From an uncultured Collinsella sp. (lineage in GTDB: Bacteria; Actinomycetota; Coriobacteriia; Coriobacteriales; Coriobacteriaceae), in the NCBI GenBank assembly GCA_900757615.1, contig CAAEON010000046.1:1-64000 (forward strand): a DNA stretch of 64,000 nucleotides. The letters run 5' to 3'. This document shows positions 1-7,353 of the stretch, piece after piece. The notes beneath the pieces are model-generated. The model was not told where the DNA came from and ran no database searches. It worked only from the letters and a program-made list of their open reading frames with translations. Position 1 is the stretch's first letter, and the number at the start of each line of letters is the position of its first letter. The position numbers and the translations under genes were made by a program.

Positions 1-100
1 CAGGTGCCGGGAGCTATTCCCGCGTTGCGCTAGCTGCGGAAACGCGGGACCCGTTCAGGCTGTTGCGTTGAGATTGAAAATCAACCTTAAGTTGTTCGTG
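1..100. other. Left-edge non-coding stretch
   Basis: I see no gene here. A hairpin with arms CCCGCGTT and AACGCGGG lies near positions 19-49. It could be a terminator or the edge of an element cut by the window. Directly after it begins the first copy of the tRNA-Arg tail repeat. Confidence 0.4.
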
Positions 101-387
101 CCTCGACCGAGGTTCGAATCCATGCGGTGTTGCCATAAAAGAAAAGCCCCCGTTGCCGGAGGCTTTCAATTTCAATTGGTGCGGCGTATAGGATTCCGCG
201 CATCCGCTTCGCGGATCCGCACCGGCTTCGCCCGCCTGCCGGCGGACTCGCCCGCGGGCTAAAAACGCTCCGCGTTTTCTTGACGCCCGCGCCTCGACCG
301 AGGTTCGAATCCATGCGGCGTCCGCCTAAAAGAAAAGCCTCCGTTGCCGGAGGCTTTCAATTTCAATTGGTGCGGCGTATAGGATTC
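101..387. repeat. tRNA-Arg 3'-end duplication with palindromic core
   Basis: A 96-bp segment at 101-196 is repeated at 292-387, a period of 191 bp. Each copy contains a short T-arm-like plus-strand segment, a bidirectional terminator hairpin (GCCTCCG/CGGAGGC in the second copy, followed by T-rich sequence), and on the minus strand the last part of tRNA-Arg from the T-loop to CCA. The distal copy stops inside the T-loop, and a 94-bp core (197-290) follows with hairpins around ATCCGC-GCGGAT and AAAACGC-GCGTTTT. The core is about 89% identical to the one beside tRNA-Leu at 5178-5271. The layout resembles a tiny integrated element flanked by tRNA-derived direct repeats, but no recombinase gene is present. 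It could instead be a locally duplicated tRNA tail invaded by a palindromic repeat. Confidence 0.8.
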
Positions 388-444
388 GAACCTATGACGT
401 TCTGATTCGTAGTCAGACCCTCTATCCAGCTGAGGTAACGCCGC
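368..444 (-). tRNA. tRNA-Arg (anticodon ACG)
   Basis: A full cloverleaf reads on the minus strand: acceptor GCGGCGT pairs with ACGCCGC, the anticodon loop is CTACGAA (ACG), and the T-loop is TTCGAAT. CCA is encoded at 370-368. The inosine-type ACG anticodon decodes CGU/CGC/CGA. Confidence 0.97.
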
Positions 445-456
445 AGCGCAAGTCAT

Positions 457-485
457 ATAAAACCACTTTAGCTTATTGGAGTCAA
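457..485 (-). promoter_or_regulatory. tRNA-Arg promoter
   Basis: Reading the minus strand, a -35 TTGACT (485-480) is followed by a 17-bp spacer and a -10 TTTTAT (462-457), 12 bp ahead of the tRNA 5' end. This is a good sigma-A type arrangement. Confidence 0.7.
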
Positions 486-521
486 GCACAATTTCAAACT
501 TTTTTGTGGAACGCAGTCTTG

Positions 522-899
522 TCATGCTGCTCCGCATATACCGCCATTCCCCGTACGATCGATTGGCTTTTCGATCACGTCAAACTTAGCATCAAGTTCC
601 CTCAGGAGCGATCTCACCCGCTGGGCACAATCATAATCGGCAAACGAGATGCTCAACATGCGAGCAACCTGATTAGATGTCTGGACCCCATAGAAATGCT
701 CTAGGGCCACAAGCCCCTCGTGCGCCACAAACGCCTCAACCACATGAGGCGACTCCTCGTAGCACCATTGCGTCAACGGCCCCTCGCTCGTCTGTCGAAC
801 CACCAGGCCACCCATGCCAGACGGCTCACACGTCACAAGCAGGTACTCCCCGCCCTCGTCGCTCTCAAACAAAACCACCCGATCATCAAACAGCTCCAT
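522..899 (-). CDS. Hypothetical protein, 125 aa
   Basis: I do not recognise this 125-residue soluble, acidic protein. It has no signal peptide or membrane segment and no obvious catalytic motif. The composition is balanced, with regular alternation of hydrophobic and charged residues, which supports real coding. The ribosome binding site is weak (a purine-rich GAGAGAAAG about 8 bases before ATG). It sits alone between the tRNA-Arg promoter and the serS terminator, so the context gives no functional hint. The C-terminal 40 residues (LLRELDAKFDVIEKP) could form a helix-strand unit. Confidence 0.6.
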   Translation of the reverse strand: MELFDDRVVLFESDEGGEYLLVTCEPSGMGGLVVRQTSEGPLTQWCYEESPHVVEAFVAHEGLVALEHFYGVQTSNQVARMLSISFADYDCAQRVRSLLRELDAKFDVIEKPIDRTGNGGICGAA

Positions 900-1018
900 C
901 GCGTCCGCTTTCTCTCGCTCTTATTTAGCAAAAGCATAGCAGGTAGATGGCTGTATACAGAACAGTTGTTCGTGTGTTTTCTATTGAGCTGTCCGCACAG
1001 CATGGTATGGCCGCACAC

Positions 1019-1046
1019 AAAAAGGGCACCCCAAAAAGGAGTGCCC
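1019..1046 (-). terminator. serS terminator
   Basis: The GGGCACTCC / GGGGTGCCC hairpin, read on minus, is followed by a T-run (plus-strand AAAAA at 1018-1023). It lies 25 bp after the serS stop codon. Confidence 0.8.
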
Positions 1047-1070
1047 TAGCAAATCGCTTATGCAGCCAAT

Positions 1071-2354
1071 CTACGCGACCGGCTCGATCTTCTCGAGGCC
1101 GCCCATGTAGGGACGCAGAACCTCGGGGATCGTGATGGTGCCGTCAGCGTTCTGGTAGTTCTCCAGAATGGCTGCCATGGTACGGCCAGCCGGCAGACCG
1201 GAACCGTTGAGGGTGTGCAGATAGCGCGAACCCTTGAAGTTCTCGGGGTCGCGATACTTGATGTTGGCGCGACGGGCCTGGAAGTCACCGCAGTTGGAGC
1301 AGGAGCTGATCTCCTTGTAGGCGTTGTAGCTCGGCAGCCAGACCTCGACGTCGTAGGTCTGACGGGCGGAGAAGCCCAGGTCGCCGGTGCACAGGCTAAT
1401 CACGCGATACGGAAGACCCAGCTGCTGCAGCAGGAACTCGGCCTCGGCGGTCATGCTCTCGAGCTCCTCGTCGGACTCCTCCGGCTTGGCAAACTTGACC
1501 ATCTCGACCTTGTCGAACTCGTGCTGGCGAATGATGCCGCGGGTATCGCGACCAGCGGAGCCGGCCTCCTCGCGGAAGCAGGGGGTGAAGGCGGTGTAGC
1601 GGCGCGGCAGGGTATCGGCGTCGAGGACCTCACCGGCGTGCAGGTTGGTGAGCACGACCTCGGCGGTGGGGATCAGGAAGTTGTCGCCCGAGACGTGATA
1701 GGCGTCGTCCTCGAACTTGGGCAGCTGACCCGTACCGAACATGGTCTGACGCTTGACGACGATGGGCGGCCACCACTCCTTAAAGCCACGACTCGTGTGC
1801 GTGTCCAGGAAGAAGTTGATAAGGGCGCGCTCCAGGCGGGCGCCGGCGCCACCGAGAACGGTGAAGCGGCTGCCGGAGAGCTTGTTGCCACGCTCGAAGT
1901 CGAGGATGTCCAGATCGGTGCCCAGATCCCAGTGCGGCTTAAAGTCGAAGTCGAACTCGCGCGGGGTGCCCCAACGACGGCGCTCGATGTTCTCGTCCTC
2001 GTCCTTGCCGTACGGCGTGGCCTCGCAAGGAATGTTGGGCAGGTGAGCCATGAAGTCGTACTGCTCCTGCTCGAGGGCGGTGCGGCGCTCGGCCAGACCG
2101 TCAATCTTCTCGTTGACGGCGCGCACGGCCTCTTTGGCGGCCTCGGCCTCGTCCTTCTTGCCCTCCTTCATCAGGGCGCCGATCTTCTTGGACTCGGCAT
2201 TGCGCGTGGCTTGAAGTTCCTCAACCTCAGTGATGACGGCACGACGCTCGTCGTCGAGCTCAAAGAACTTCTCGCGATCCCAAGACGTCTGGCGGTTAGC
2301 CATGGCGACATCGATGGCATCGGGGTTCTCGCGAACAAACTTGATATCAAGCAT
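1071..2354 (-). CDS. serS: Seryl-tRNA synthetase
   Basis: SerRS charges tRNA-Ser (and tRNA-Sec where present) with serine in the cytosol. The 427-residue length is typical. The N-terminal third forms the long antiparallel coiled coil (about residues 30-100, rich in E/K/A) that reads the tRNA-Ser variable arm. The class II catalytic core follows, with motif 2 (CFREEAGSAGRDTRGIIR) and motif 3 near the C-terminus (GSGLPAGRTMAAILENYQ). I chose ATG at 2354 because it starts the family's usual MLDIKFVRENPD and is preceded by GGAGGA; an in-frame ATG 27 bases upstream lacks this. The gene is monocistronic, with its own terminator, and no serine T-box is visible upstream. Confidence 0.98.
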   Translation of the reverse strand: MLDIKFVRENPDAIDVAMANRQTSWDREKFFELDDERRAVITEVEELQATRNAESKKIGALMKEGKKDEAEAAKEAVRAVNEKIDGLAERRTALEQEQYDFMAHLPNIPCEATPYGKDEDENIERRRWGTPREFDFDFKPHWDLGTDLDILDFERGNKLSGSRFTVLGGAGARLERALINFFLDTHTSRGFKEWWPPIVVKRQTMFGTGQLPKFEDDAYHVSGDNFLIPTAEVVLTNLHAGEVLDADTLPRRYTAFTPCFREEAGSAGRDTRGIIRQHEFDKVEMVKFAKPEESDEELESMTAEAEFLLQQLGLPYRVISLCTGDLGFSARQTYDVEVWLPSYNAYKEISSCSNCGDFQARRANIKYRDPENFKGSRYLHTLNGSGLPAGRTMAAILENYQNADGTITIPEVLRPYMGGLEKIEPVA

Positions 2355-2465
2355 TAGATCCTCCGGCGATATACATTCCATTTAGGTTGCAACCTTGTAC
2401 ATGTATGGGCAAGTATATACTTATGAGCGTTTACGACCCAACTCAACTACGCAAGAAGGCACCCA

Positions 2466-2639
2466 ATGGACGCAGTTTTTTCCTTTTTGTTTGGCACCCG
2501 CACCGGTTTTGCCATCCTTTTCGCCGGCGGCATCCTGCTGTTTGCGATTATTGCCTTTGTAATGGAGAAGCGCACCCATAAGATGTATGTCGACCGCGGC
2601 CCCAAGTCCGAGGACGAAGAAGACAGCTTCTGGGACTAA
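2466..2639 (+). CDS. Small single-pass membrane protein, 57 aa
   Basis: A 57-residue reading frame begins with MDAVFSFLFGTRTGFA and has an AGAAGG ribosome binding site 5-6 bases ahead. One strongly hydrophobic helix spans about residues 14-33 (AILFAGGILLFAIIAFVMEK), followed by a positively charged border and a short acidic cytoplasmic tail ending DEEDSFWD. That pattern, plus a strong terminator-like hairpin downstream, argues for a real small membrane protein. It resembles the small uncharacterised DUF6724-type proteins of Coriobacteriia from memory, but I cannot verify that. It is divergent from serS and its function is unknown. Confidence 0.7.
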   Translation: MDAVFSFLFGTRTGFAILFAGGILLFAIIAFVMEKRTHKMYVDRGPKSEDEEDSFWD

Positions 2640-2685
2640 CCTGCCAAAAAGGGACAGGTTTATTTTGGTCGGTTTTATCTGGGCA
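2640..2685. repeat. CCTGCCAAAA palindromic repeat, copy 1
   Basis: A short hairpin unit with arms CTGCCAAAA and TTTTGGTCGG around GGGACAGG. It starts at the stop codon of the 57-aa gene. Other copies are at 2761-2798 (reverse orientation), 49688-49732 (reverse) and 61306-61352. Confidence 0.7.
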
Positions 2686-2690
2686 AACGC

Positions 2691-2735
2691 AAGTGCCCCG
2701 CAACTGGAATTGAGCCAGTTGCGGGGCACTTTTCG
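2691..2735. terminator. Bidirectional terminator between the 57-aa gene and proC
   Basis: A long perfect hairpin (GTGCCCCGCAACTGG with CCAGTTGCGGGGCAC) is followed by TTTT on plus. It is bracketed by two inverted copies of the CCTGCCAAAA repeat. Confidence 0.8.
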
Positions 2736-2760
2736 CTAAAAGGACAAAACCGCAGGAAAA

Positions 2761-2798
2761 ACCTGCCAAAATAAACTGTCCCTTTTTTGGTCGGTTTT
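2761..2798. repeat. CCTGCCAAAA palindromic repeat, copy 2 (inverted)
   Basis: This is the same unit as at 2640-2685 in opposite orientation. It ends about the proC stop codon region, so proC transcripts would carry it in the 3' UTR. Confidence 0.65.
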
Positions 2799-3567
2799 AC
2801 TGGAGGGTTGCGTCGATTGCCTTGACCAGGGCGCTGCGCATGCCGGCGTCCTCGAGTGCAACGACGCCCTTGATGGTGGCGCCGCCGGGCGAGCATACGG
2901 CATCCTTCATCGCCGCAGGATGCTGGCCAGTTGCAAGCTGCAGCTTTGCCGTACCCAGCACCATCTGGCTCACAATGCGATAAGCATCCGCACGCGGGAT
3001 ACCGTGCTTGACCGCCGCATCGCCCAGGGCCTCGATTGCCATGGCGACAAACGCCGGAGCGCAACCACCCACCGTGCCGCCCACAAACAGCAGGCTTGTG
3101 TCGAGCTCGACGACAGCGCCAAGCTTACCGAGCAGGTCGAGCACCACAGCACGCTGCTCGTCGTTAAGCGTCGAAGCCTTCTCGCAGGCGATGACGCCCT
3201 CGCCCACCGAAACCGGCGTGTTGGGCACCGTCGAGATATGCGCGACGCCCGGCAGGACCTGCTCCCACTTGGCACTGTCCCAGGTCCAGGCAACCGACAG
3301 AACGACCTTTTTGGCAAGAGCATCCTTGAGCGGGGCGAATACCTTCTCGATCATGTACGGTTTGACCGCAGCGACCACGATATCGGATGCGGCGACAACC
3401 TCGGCGGCATCGTGGCAGGCGACCATGCCGCGCACCTCGCAACGCTCGACCAAAGCATCGTAGCGGCCTGCGCAGGCGCACATGTCGCCCGCGGCCACGC
3501 CGGCGGCAATCCAGCCATCGGCCATAGCACTCGCCATATTGCCAAAACCGACAAATCCGATCTTCAT
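2797..3567 (-). CDS. proC: Pyrroline-5-carboxylate reductase
   Basis: ProC catalyses the last step of proline synthesis, NAD(P)H-dependent reduction of 1-pyrroline-5-carboxylate. The 256-residue protein opens with the Rossmann motif GFGNMASAM (about residues 7-15), followed by VAAVKPYMIEKV. The C-terminal dimer domain carries the signature region MKDAVCSPGGATIKGV (about 221-236), whose SPGG(A/T)T is diagnostic. An AGAGGA ribosome binding site precedes ATG at 3567 with slightly long spacing. It is transcribed away from the terminator at 2691-2735. The rlmH stop codon lies 75 bp upstream, so co-transcription with rlmH and the SPFH gene is possible. Confidence 0.95.
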   Translation of the reverse strand: MKIGFVGFGNMASAMADGWIAAGVAAGDMCACAGRYDALVERCEVRGMVACHDAAEVVAASDIVVAAVKPYMIEKVFAPLKDALAKKVVLSVAWTWDSAKWEQVLPGVAHISTVPNTPVSVGEGVIACEKASTLNDEQRAVVLDLLGKLGAVVELDTSLLFVGGTVGGCAPAFVAMAIEALGDAAVKHGIPRADAYRIVSQMVLGTAKLQLATGQHPAAMKDAVCSPGGATIKGVVALEDAGMRSALVKAIDATLQ

Positions 3568-3641
3568 ATCACACAGTCCTCTCAGATGCGTTCCTCAAAA
3601 ACGAAAGTCATTGTCCCACGCTATTGTTTCGTATTGCCGAC

Positions 3642-4112
3642 CTACTTGTGATACGGCTCGCCACGACTGATCTTGCAGGCACGGTAAATCTGCTCTAGCA
3701 GCACCACACGCGCCAGGTTATGCGGCAAGGTAATGCGTCCAAAGCTGAGCATCTCGTCGGCGCGGGCGCGCACCTCATCACTCACGCCGTCCGAACCGCC
3801 GATTACAAAGGCAATGTCGCTGCTGCCTCGCAGCATAAGATCGTCGAGCCTCGCCGAAAACTCCTCGCTCGAGCGCTCCTTGCCCTCGATAGCCAGCAGG
3901 ATCACATGCGCTCGAGATGGCAAGGCGGCAAGAATCGCCGCCCCCTCCTTGTCGCGCGCGGCATCCACGCCGCCCGCCTTAGCCGGGTCGATATCGGCCA
4001 CCTCGCGGATATCCACCTTGGCATAGGCACCTAGGCGCTTGGTGTACTCAGCGCACGCGTCCTTCCAAAAGCGCTCCTTGAGCTTACCGACGCAAACGAC
4101 GGTGTATTTCAC
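3642..4112 (-). CDS. rlmH: 23S rRNA (pseudouridine-1915-N3)-methyltransferase
   Basis: RlmH is a SPOUT-class methyltransferase that N3-methylates pseudouridine 1915 in helix 69 of 23S rRNA, acting on assembled 70S ribosomes with S-adenosylmethionine. At 156 residues it has the expected length. The trefoil-knot elements are visible: FVIGGSDGVSDEV (SAM-binding glycine-rich loop), LPHNLARVVLLEQIYRA and a C-terminal PYHK, matching the family's usual Tyr-His-Lys end. The start is GTG at 4112, with AGGAG overlapping the stop codon of the upstream SPFH gene; seven bases separate the two genes, suggesting translational coupling. Confidence 0.95.
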   Translation of the reverse strand: MKYTVVCVGKLKERFWKDACAEYTKRLGAYAKVDIREVADIDPAKAGGVDAARDKEGAAILAALPSRAHVILLAIEGKERSSEEFSARLDDLMLRGSSDIAFVIGGSDGVSDEVRARADEMLSFGRITLPHNLARVVLLEQIYRACKISRGEPYHK

Positions 4113-4118
4113 GCGCGT

Positions 4119-5057
4119 CTACTCCTTCGAATCGTTTTGAACTTTGCCGGCGGCCAGCATCTGCTCGAACATCGAGGCCGACTGCGAAAAGTCGCTCGGC
4201 AGCACGACCGTCGAGGCTTTACCCGTGCGAGCGAACTCCGTCATCATCTCGGACCACTGCGTAAACATGAACAGTTGGTTGGCCTCGTCATTGCCGACAC
4301 CCGTCTCCTGGATGATCTCGAGCGAATCTTTGATACCCAGCGCGATGGCCTTGCGCTGGTTGGCGATGCCCTCACCCGCCTTTTCCATAGCCTCGGCCTC
4401 GGCGGTCGCCTCGGTGACGCGCTTGATGCGGTCGGCCTCGGCGAGCTCCTGCGCGGCAGCGCGCTTGCGCTGGGCAGCGTTGATGTCGTTCATGGAGTTC
4501 TCAACCTCGGTCGGCAGTGCGATTTTGGTGATGAGCGTCGACACGAGGGTGAAGCCGTAGGCGGCCATCTGCTCGGAAACGGTAGCGTTGACATCCTTGG
4601 CGATGTCATCCTTCTTGGCAAAGACCTCATCGAGTGTGTAGACGGGGATGGAGGAGCGCAGGGCGTCGGTGATGAAGTCGCGCATCTGGTCGACGGGCTC
4701 CTGCAGCATATAGTAGCTCTTGTAGATGCCCGAATCTGCCGGGCCGGCGCCCATGTCATAGCTCACGTGGTACTGAGCGGAGACCTCAAGACCGATGGTC
4801 ACGTTGTCCTGGGTCTTAACGTCGATGCCAAAACCGTTTTTCATGGTGCGCAGGCTCACCGTGGCGGCCTTGCGGTCGATCACGGGCACCTTCACGTGGA
4901 AGCCCGCGTTGACGATACGATTGAACTTACCCAAGCGCTCGATGATCACAGCGTGCTGCTGCTCAACGACGTAGCAGGCGTTGGGAAGCAACAGCAGCAG
5001 GATGATGATGGGAATCAAAAGGCTCGTAAGGGCAGCGATGATACCGGAAAACAGCAT
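4119..5057 (-). CDS. SPFH/Band 7 (stomatin-like) membrane protein
   Basis: SPFH proteins are membrane-anchored oligomeric scaffolds associated with membrane microdomains and with NfeD-type partners or proteases. The 312-residue protein has an N-terminal membrane helix (about 8-28) directly followed by the SPFH domain, with the common QQHAVIIERLGKF opening (about residues 34-46). An Ala/Glu-rich coiled-coil stretch (about 205-245, AEADRIKRVTEATAEAEA) is typical. ATG at 5057 is preceded by AGAGGAGA. It forms an operon with rlmH. No NfeD partner is visible in the window. The specific role is unknown. Confidence 0.9.
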   Translation of the reverse strand: MLFSGIIAALTSLLIPIIILLLLLPNACYVVEQQHAVIIERLGKFNRIVNAGFHVKVPVIDRKAATVSLRTMKNGFGIDVKTQDNVTIGLEVSAQYHVSYDMGAGPADSGIYKSYYMLQEPVDQMRDFITDALRSSIPVYTLDEVFAKKDDIAKDVNATVSEQMAAYGFTLVSTLITKIALPTEVENSMNDINAAQRKRAAAQELAEADRIKRVTEATAEAEAMEKAGEGIANQRKAIALGIKDSLEIIQETGVGNDEANQLFMFTQWSEMMTEFARTGKASTVVLPSDFSQSASMFEQMLAAGKVQNDSKE

Positions 5058-5114
5058 GGTCTCTCCTCTGATAGGCACACGTTGCCATTAGGATACCCGT
5101 CCAAGGAGATCGTG

Positions 5115-5363
5115 CATAACAAAAAAGCCCCCATTGCTGGGAGCTCTTTCATTTAATGGTGCGGGCGAAAGGACGTCCGCGTATCCGCTTCGCGGATCCG
5201 CACCGGCATCGGCCGCCTGCCGGCGTCCTTGCCAGCTCGCTAAAAACGCTCCGCGTTTTCTTGACGCTCGCTCCTTCGCAGGTTCAAGTCCCCGCGATGG
5301 GCACATAACAAAAAAGCTCCCATTGCTGGGAGCTCTTTCATTTAATGGTGCGGGCGAAAGGAC
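5115..5363. repeat. tRNA-Leu 3'-end duplication with palindromic core
   Basis: A 60-bp segment at 5115-5174 is repeated at 5304-5363, a period of 189 bp. Each copy holds a terminator-like hairpin (GGGAGCTCTTTCATTTA region) and, on minus, the last bases of tRNA-Leu through CCA. The distal copy is cut in the T-loop after GGAC. A 94-bp core at 5178-5271 follows and matches the tRNA-Arg core (197-290) at about 84 of 94 positions. A plus-strand T-arm-like segment (GCAGGTTCAAGTCC) sits at the end of the core. The logic is the same as at tRNA-Arg and tRNA-Phe. Confidence 0.8.
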
Positions 5364-5432
5364 TTGAACCTTCATGGGGTTGCCCCCATACGGACCTGAA
5401 CCGTACGCGTCTGCCAATTCCGCCACGCCCGC
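5346..5432 (-). tRNA. tRNA-Leu (anticodon CAG)
   Basis: A class II tRNA with a long variable arm (TGGGGGCAACCCCA) lies on minus. The acceptor GCGGGCG pairs with CGCCCGC, the anticodon loop is TTCAGGT (CAG), and CCA is encoded. It reads CUG codons. Confidence 0.97.
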
Positions 5433-5443
5433 GTGCAGGAATT

Positions 5444-5472
5444 AGAATAACGGAGCGCCACCGCGAACGCAA
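5444..5472 (-). promoter_or_regulatory. tRNA-Leu promoter
   Basis: On minus, -35 TTGCGT (5472-5467), a 17-bp spacer and -10 TATTCT (5449-5444) lie 11 bp ahead of the tRNA 5' end. The -35 abuts the 3' end of tatD. Confidence 0.7.
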
Positions 5473-5475
5473 GAA

Positions 5476-6393
5476 CTATTTTTGAAAAAGTTTGCAGGCA
5501 TTTTCCCAAGCGGCATGCGCGATTGTTTCGGCGTCCTCACCAGTGCGATCGATACGGTCGTTAACCAGCGCGTTTGCCGTAATGGAGATCATTGCGGGCT
5601 CGCATTCAAGACCGCGGATGGGCTCCGGAGCCATATACGGGCAATCCGTCTCGAACAAAATTCGATCGAGTGGGGTTGCCGCAAATGCCTCGCGCACGTC
5701 GTCGTTGCGCTTAAAGGTGGCCGCACCACCATAGGCGATATAGCAGCCCAGCTCCACAAAGCGCTCCATCGTGGCGCGGTCCTCGCCAAAACAGTGCAGC
5801 ACACAACCGGTCTGGGGCACGCCCACCCCACGAAGCACGTTGTAGGCGTCCACGTGCGAGGTACGCTCCTGGTCCATGTCCTCGTGACGCAGATGCAGCT
5901 CCACCGGCACGTTACGACGCACGGCAAGCTCGAGCTGGCGCGCCATGCAGTCAATCTGCACGTTATGGGGTGCCGGCGCGATATCGTCGTCATAGTCCAT
6001 GTGGTAGTCCAGACCGATTTCGCCAATACCGGCGCACAAAGGGTCATCAAGCGCAGCAACAACCTGCGCGTGAATGTCGTCGGTATAGTCCGGCGCGCCA
6101 TACGGATGCACGCCGGCAAGATACTTGATCTGCGGGATATCCTGCATCGGCAGAATTTCGCGCACGAGCCAGTCGCTATAGTCCGTCACGCTGCGCTTGT
6201 CGGCGATGGGGTCGAAGACCGTCACCAACAGGTCGATGCCTGCCGCCTTGGCACGCACGAGTGTCTCGGGCACATCCTTGCCCCAGAACGAAAGCAGATG
6301 CGCATGTGTGTCGGCAAGCGGTGCCAAGGGCACGGGACAAGCAACCGTCTTCTTTTTCTTGGTAAACGTCACGCGTTCGGCATTAAGCGTCAT
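5476..6393 (-). CDS. tatD: TatD-family metal-dependent DNase
   Basis: TatD proteins are TIM-barrel metallo-hydrolases with 3'-5' exonuclease or AP-endonuclease activity. The 305-residue protein has the full metal ligand set: the DTHAHL pair near residue 26, the Glu of GEIGLDYH, LHLRHED, HCFGEDR, and ETDCPY. A short N-terminal extension of about 20 residues precedes the barrel. ATG at 6393 lies inside the end of rsmA (11-base overlap), consistent with translational coupling; a longer frame upstream would lie wholly inside rsmA. The tatD-rsmA neighbourhood is common in Gram-positive bacteria. A substitute name is the yabD/ycfH group. Confidence 0.92.
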   Translation of the reverse strand: MTLNAERVTFTKKKKTVACPVPLAPLADTHAHLLSFWGKDVPETLVRAKAAGIDLLVTVFDPIADKRSVTDYSDWLVREILPMQDIPQIKYLAGVHPYGAPDYTDDIHAQVVAALDDPLCAGIGEIGLDYHMDYDDDIAPAPHNVQIDCMARQLELAVRRNVPVELHLRHEDMDQERTSHVDAYNVLRGVGVPQTGCVLHCFGEDRATMERFVELGCYIAYGGAATFKRNDDVREAFAATPLDRILFETDCPYMAPEPIRGLECEPAMISITANALVNDRIDRTGEDAETIAHAAWENACKLFQK

Positions 6394-7243
6394 GGGAAAG
6401 CTCCCGAGCCAGACACACAAAGTCGGCGACGCCGAGCGTCTCGGCGCGCGTGGTGGGTGCGATACCGCAAGCCTCAAAGGCGGCATCGAGCACGTCCTTG
6501 GCAAAGCCGTTGGCGCTCATGGAATTGCGGATGGTCTTGCGACGCTGAGCAAATGCAGCGTCAATCACGCGGGCCACAAATTCGCGATCGAGTCCTTCGG
6601 GCACCACACCGTCAACACGGTCGATACGCACGACGGCCGAGTCCACGTGTGGCGCCGGCATAAAGCAACGCGGCGGCACCTCAAAGCGACCCGTTACCTG
6701 CGCATACAGGCCAAGCTTTGCCGTATAGCCGCCATAGGTCTTGTTGCCCGGCACTGCGGCAATGCGATCGGCAACCTCCTTTTGCACCATGACGACGGCG
6801 CGCTTTAGCGCCGGCATCGTCTGGAAAAATTGCAAAATGATCGTCGCCGCCACGTTATAGGGCAAGTTCGCGACAAATACCGTCGGCTCACCGCCCGCAG
6901 CCTGCTCAATCTGCTCCGGGCCCACCTTGAGCGCGTCGCCCATGATAAAGCGGAAGTTGGCATAGTCGGCGGCGTGGGCATCGAGCACCGGCTCAAGCTC
7001 GGGATCGGCCTCAATGGACGTAACGCACGCCGCTTCCTGCAGCAACGCAAGTGTCAACGTACCGCAACCTGGACCCACCTCGAGTACGCGCTCGTCACCT
7101 GCAAGCTCGGTAAGCTCGCAGATACGTTCGATCACATGATTGTCGATTAGAAAGTTCTGGCCCAGGCGATGCTTGGTCGCAAGGCCAAACTCCTCCAGCA
7201 GCTCCCTGGTGGCCGTGGGGTTTGCCAAAGGCGAAGTTGTCAT
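6383..7243 (-). CDS. rsmA: 16S rRNA (A1518/A1519-N6) dimethyltransferase
   Basis: RsmA (KsgA) dimethylates two adenines in helix 45 of 16S rRNA late in 30S assembly; loss gives kasugamycin resistance. The 286-residue protein has GQNFL near the N-terminus, the SAM motif LEVGPGCGTLT, the acidic IEADPELEP, the catalytic VANLPYNVA, and the C-terminal RRKTIRNSM helical domain. ATG at 7243 has a GGAGGCAACC leader. It overlaps tatD by 11 bases and is downstream of a terminator at 7280-7312, so rsmA-tatD appears to be its own transcript. Confidence 0.97.
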   Translation of the reverse strand: MTTSPLANPTATRELLEEFGLATKHRLGQNFLIDNHVIERICELTELAGDERVLEVGPGCGTLTLALLQEAACVTSIEADPELEPVLDAHAADYANFRFIMGDALKVGPEQIEQAAGGEPTVFVANLPYNVAATIILQFFQTMPALKRAVVMVQKEVADRIAAVPGNKTYGGYTAKLGLYAQVTGRFEVPPRCFMPAPHVDSAVVRIDRVDGVVPEGLDREFVARVIDAAFAQRRKTIRNSMSANGFAKDVLDAAFEACGIAPTTRAETLGVADFVCLARELSHDA

Positions 7244-7279
7244 GGTTGCCTCCTTAGCATGATGGCGGCGTCTTGAAAC

Positions 7280-7312
7280 AAAAGGGCATGGACCGTGGCG
7301 GCCATGCCCTTA
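7280..7312 (-). terminator. metG terminator
   Basis: Read on minus, the hairpin AAGGGCATGG / CCATGCCCTT ends in CCTTTTGTTTC. It lies about 40 bp after the metG stop. Confidence 0.75.
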
Positions 7313-7353
7313 CAGCTAAACAGCAAATTGCCGATATGGCGCTCGCGCGGTCT

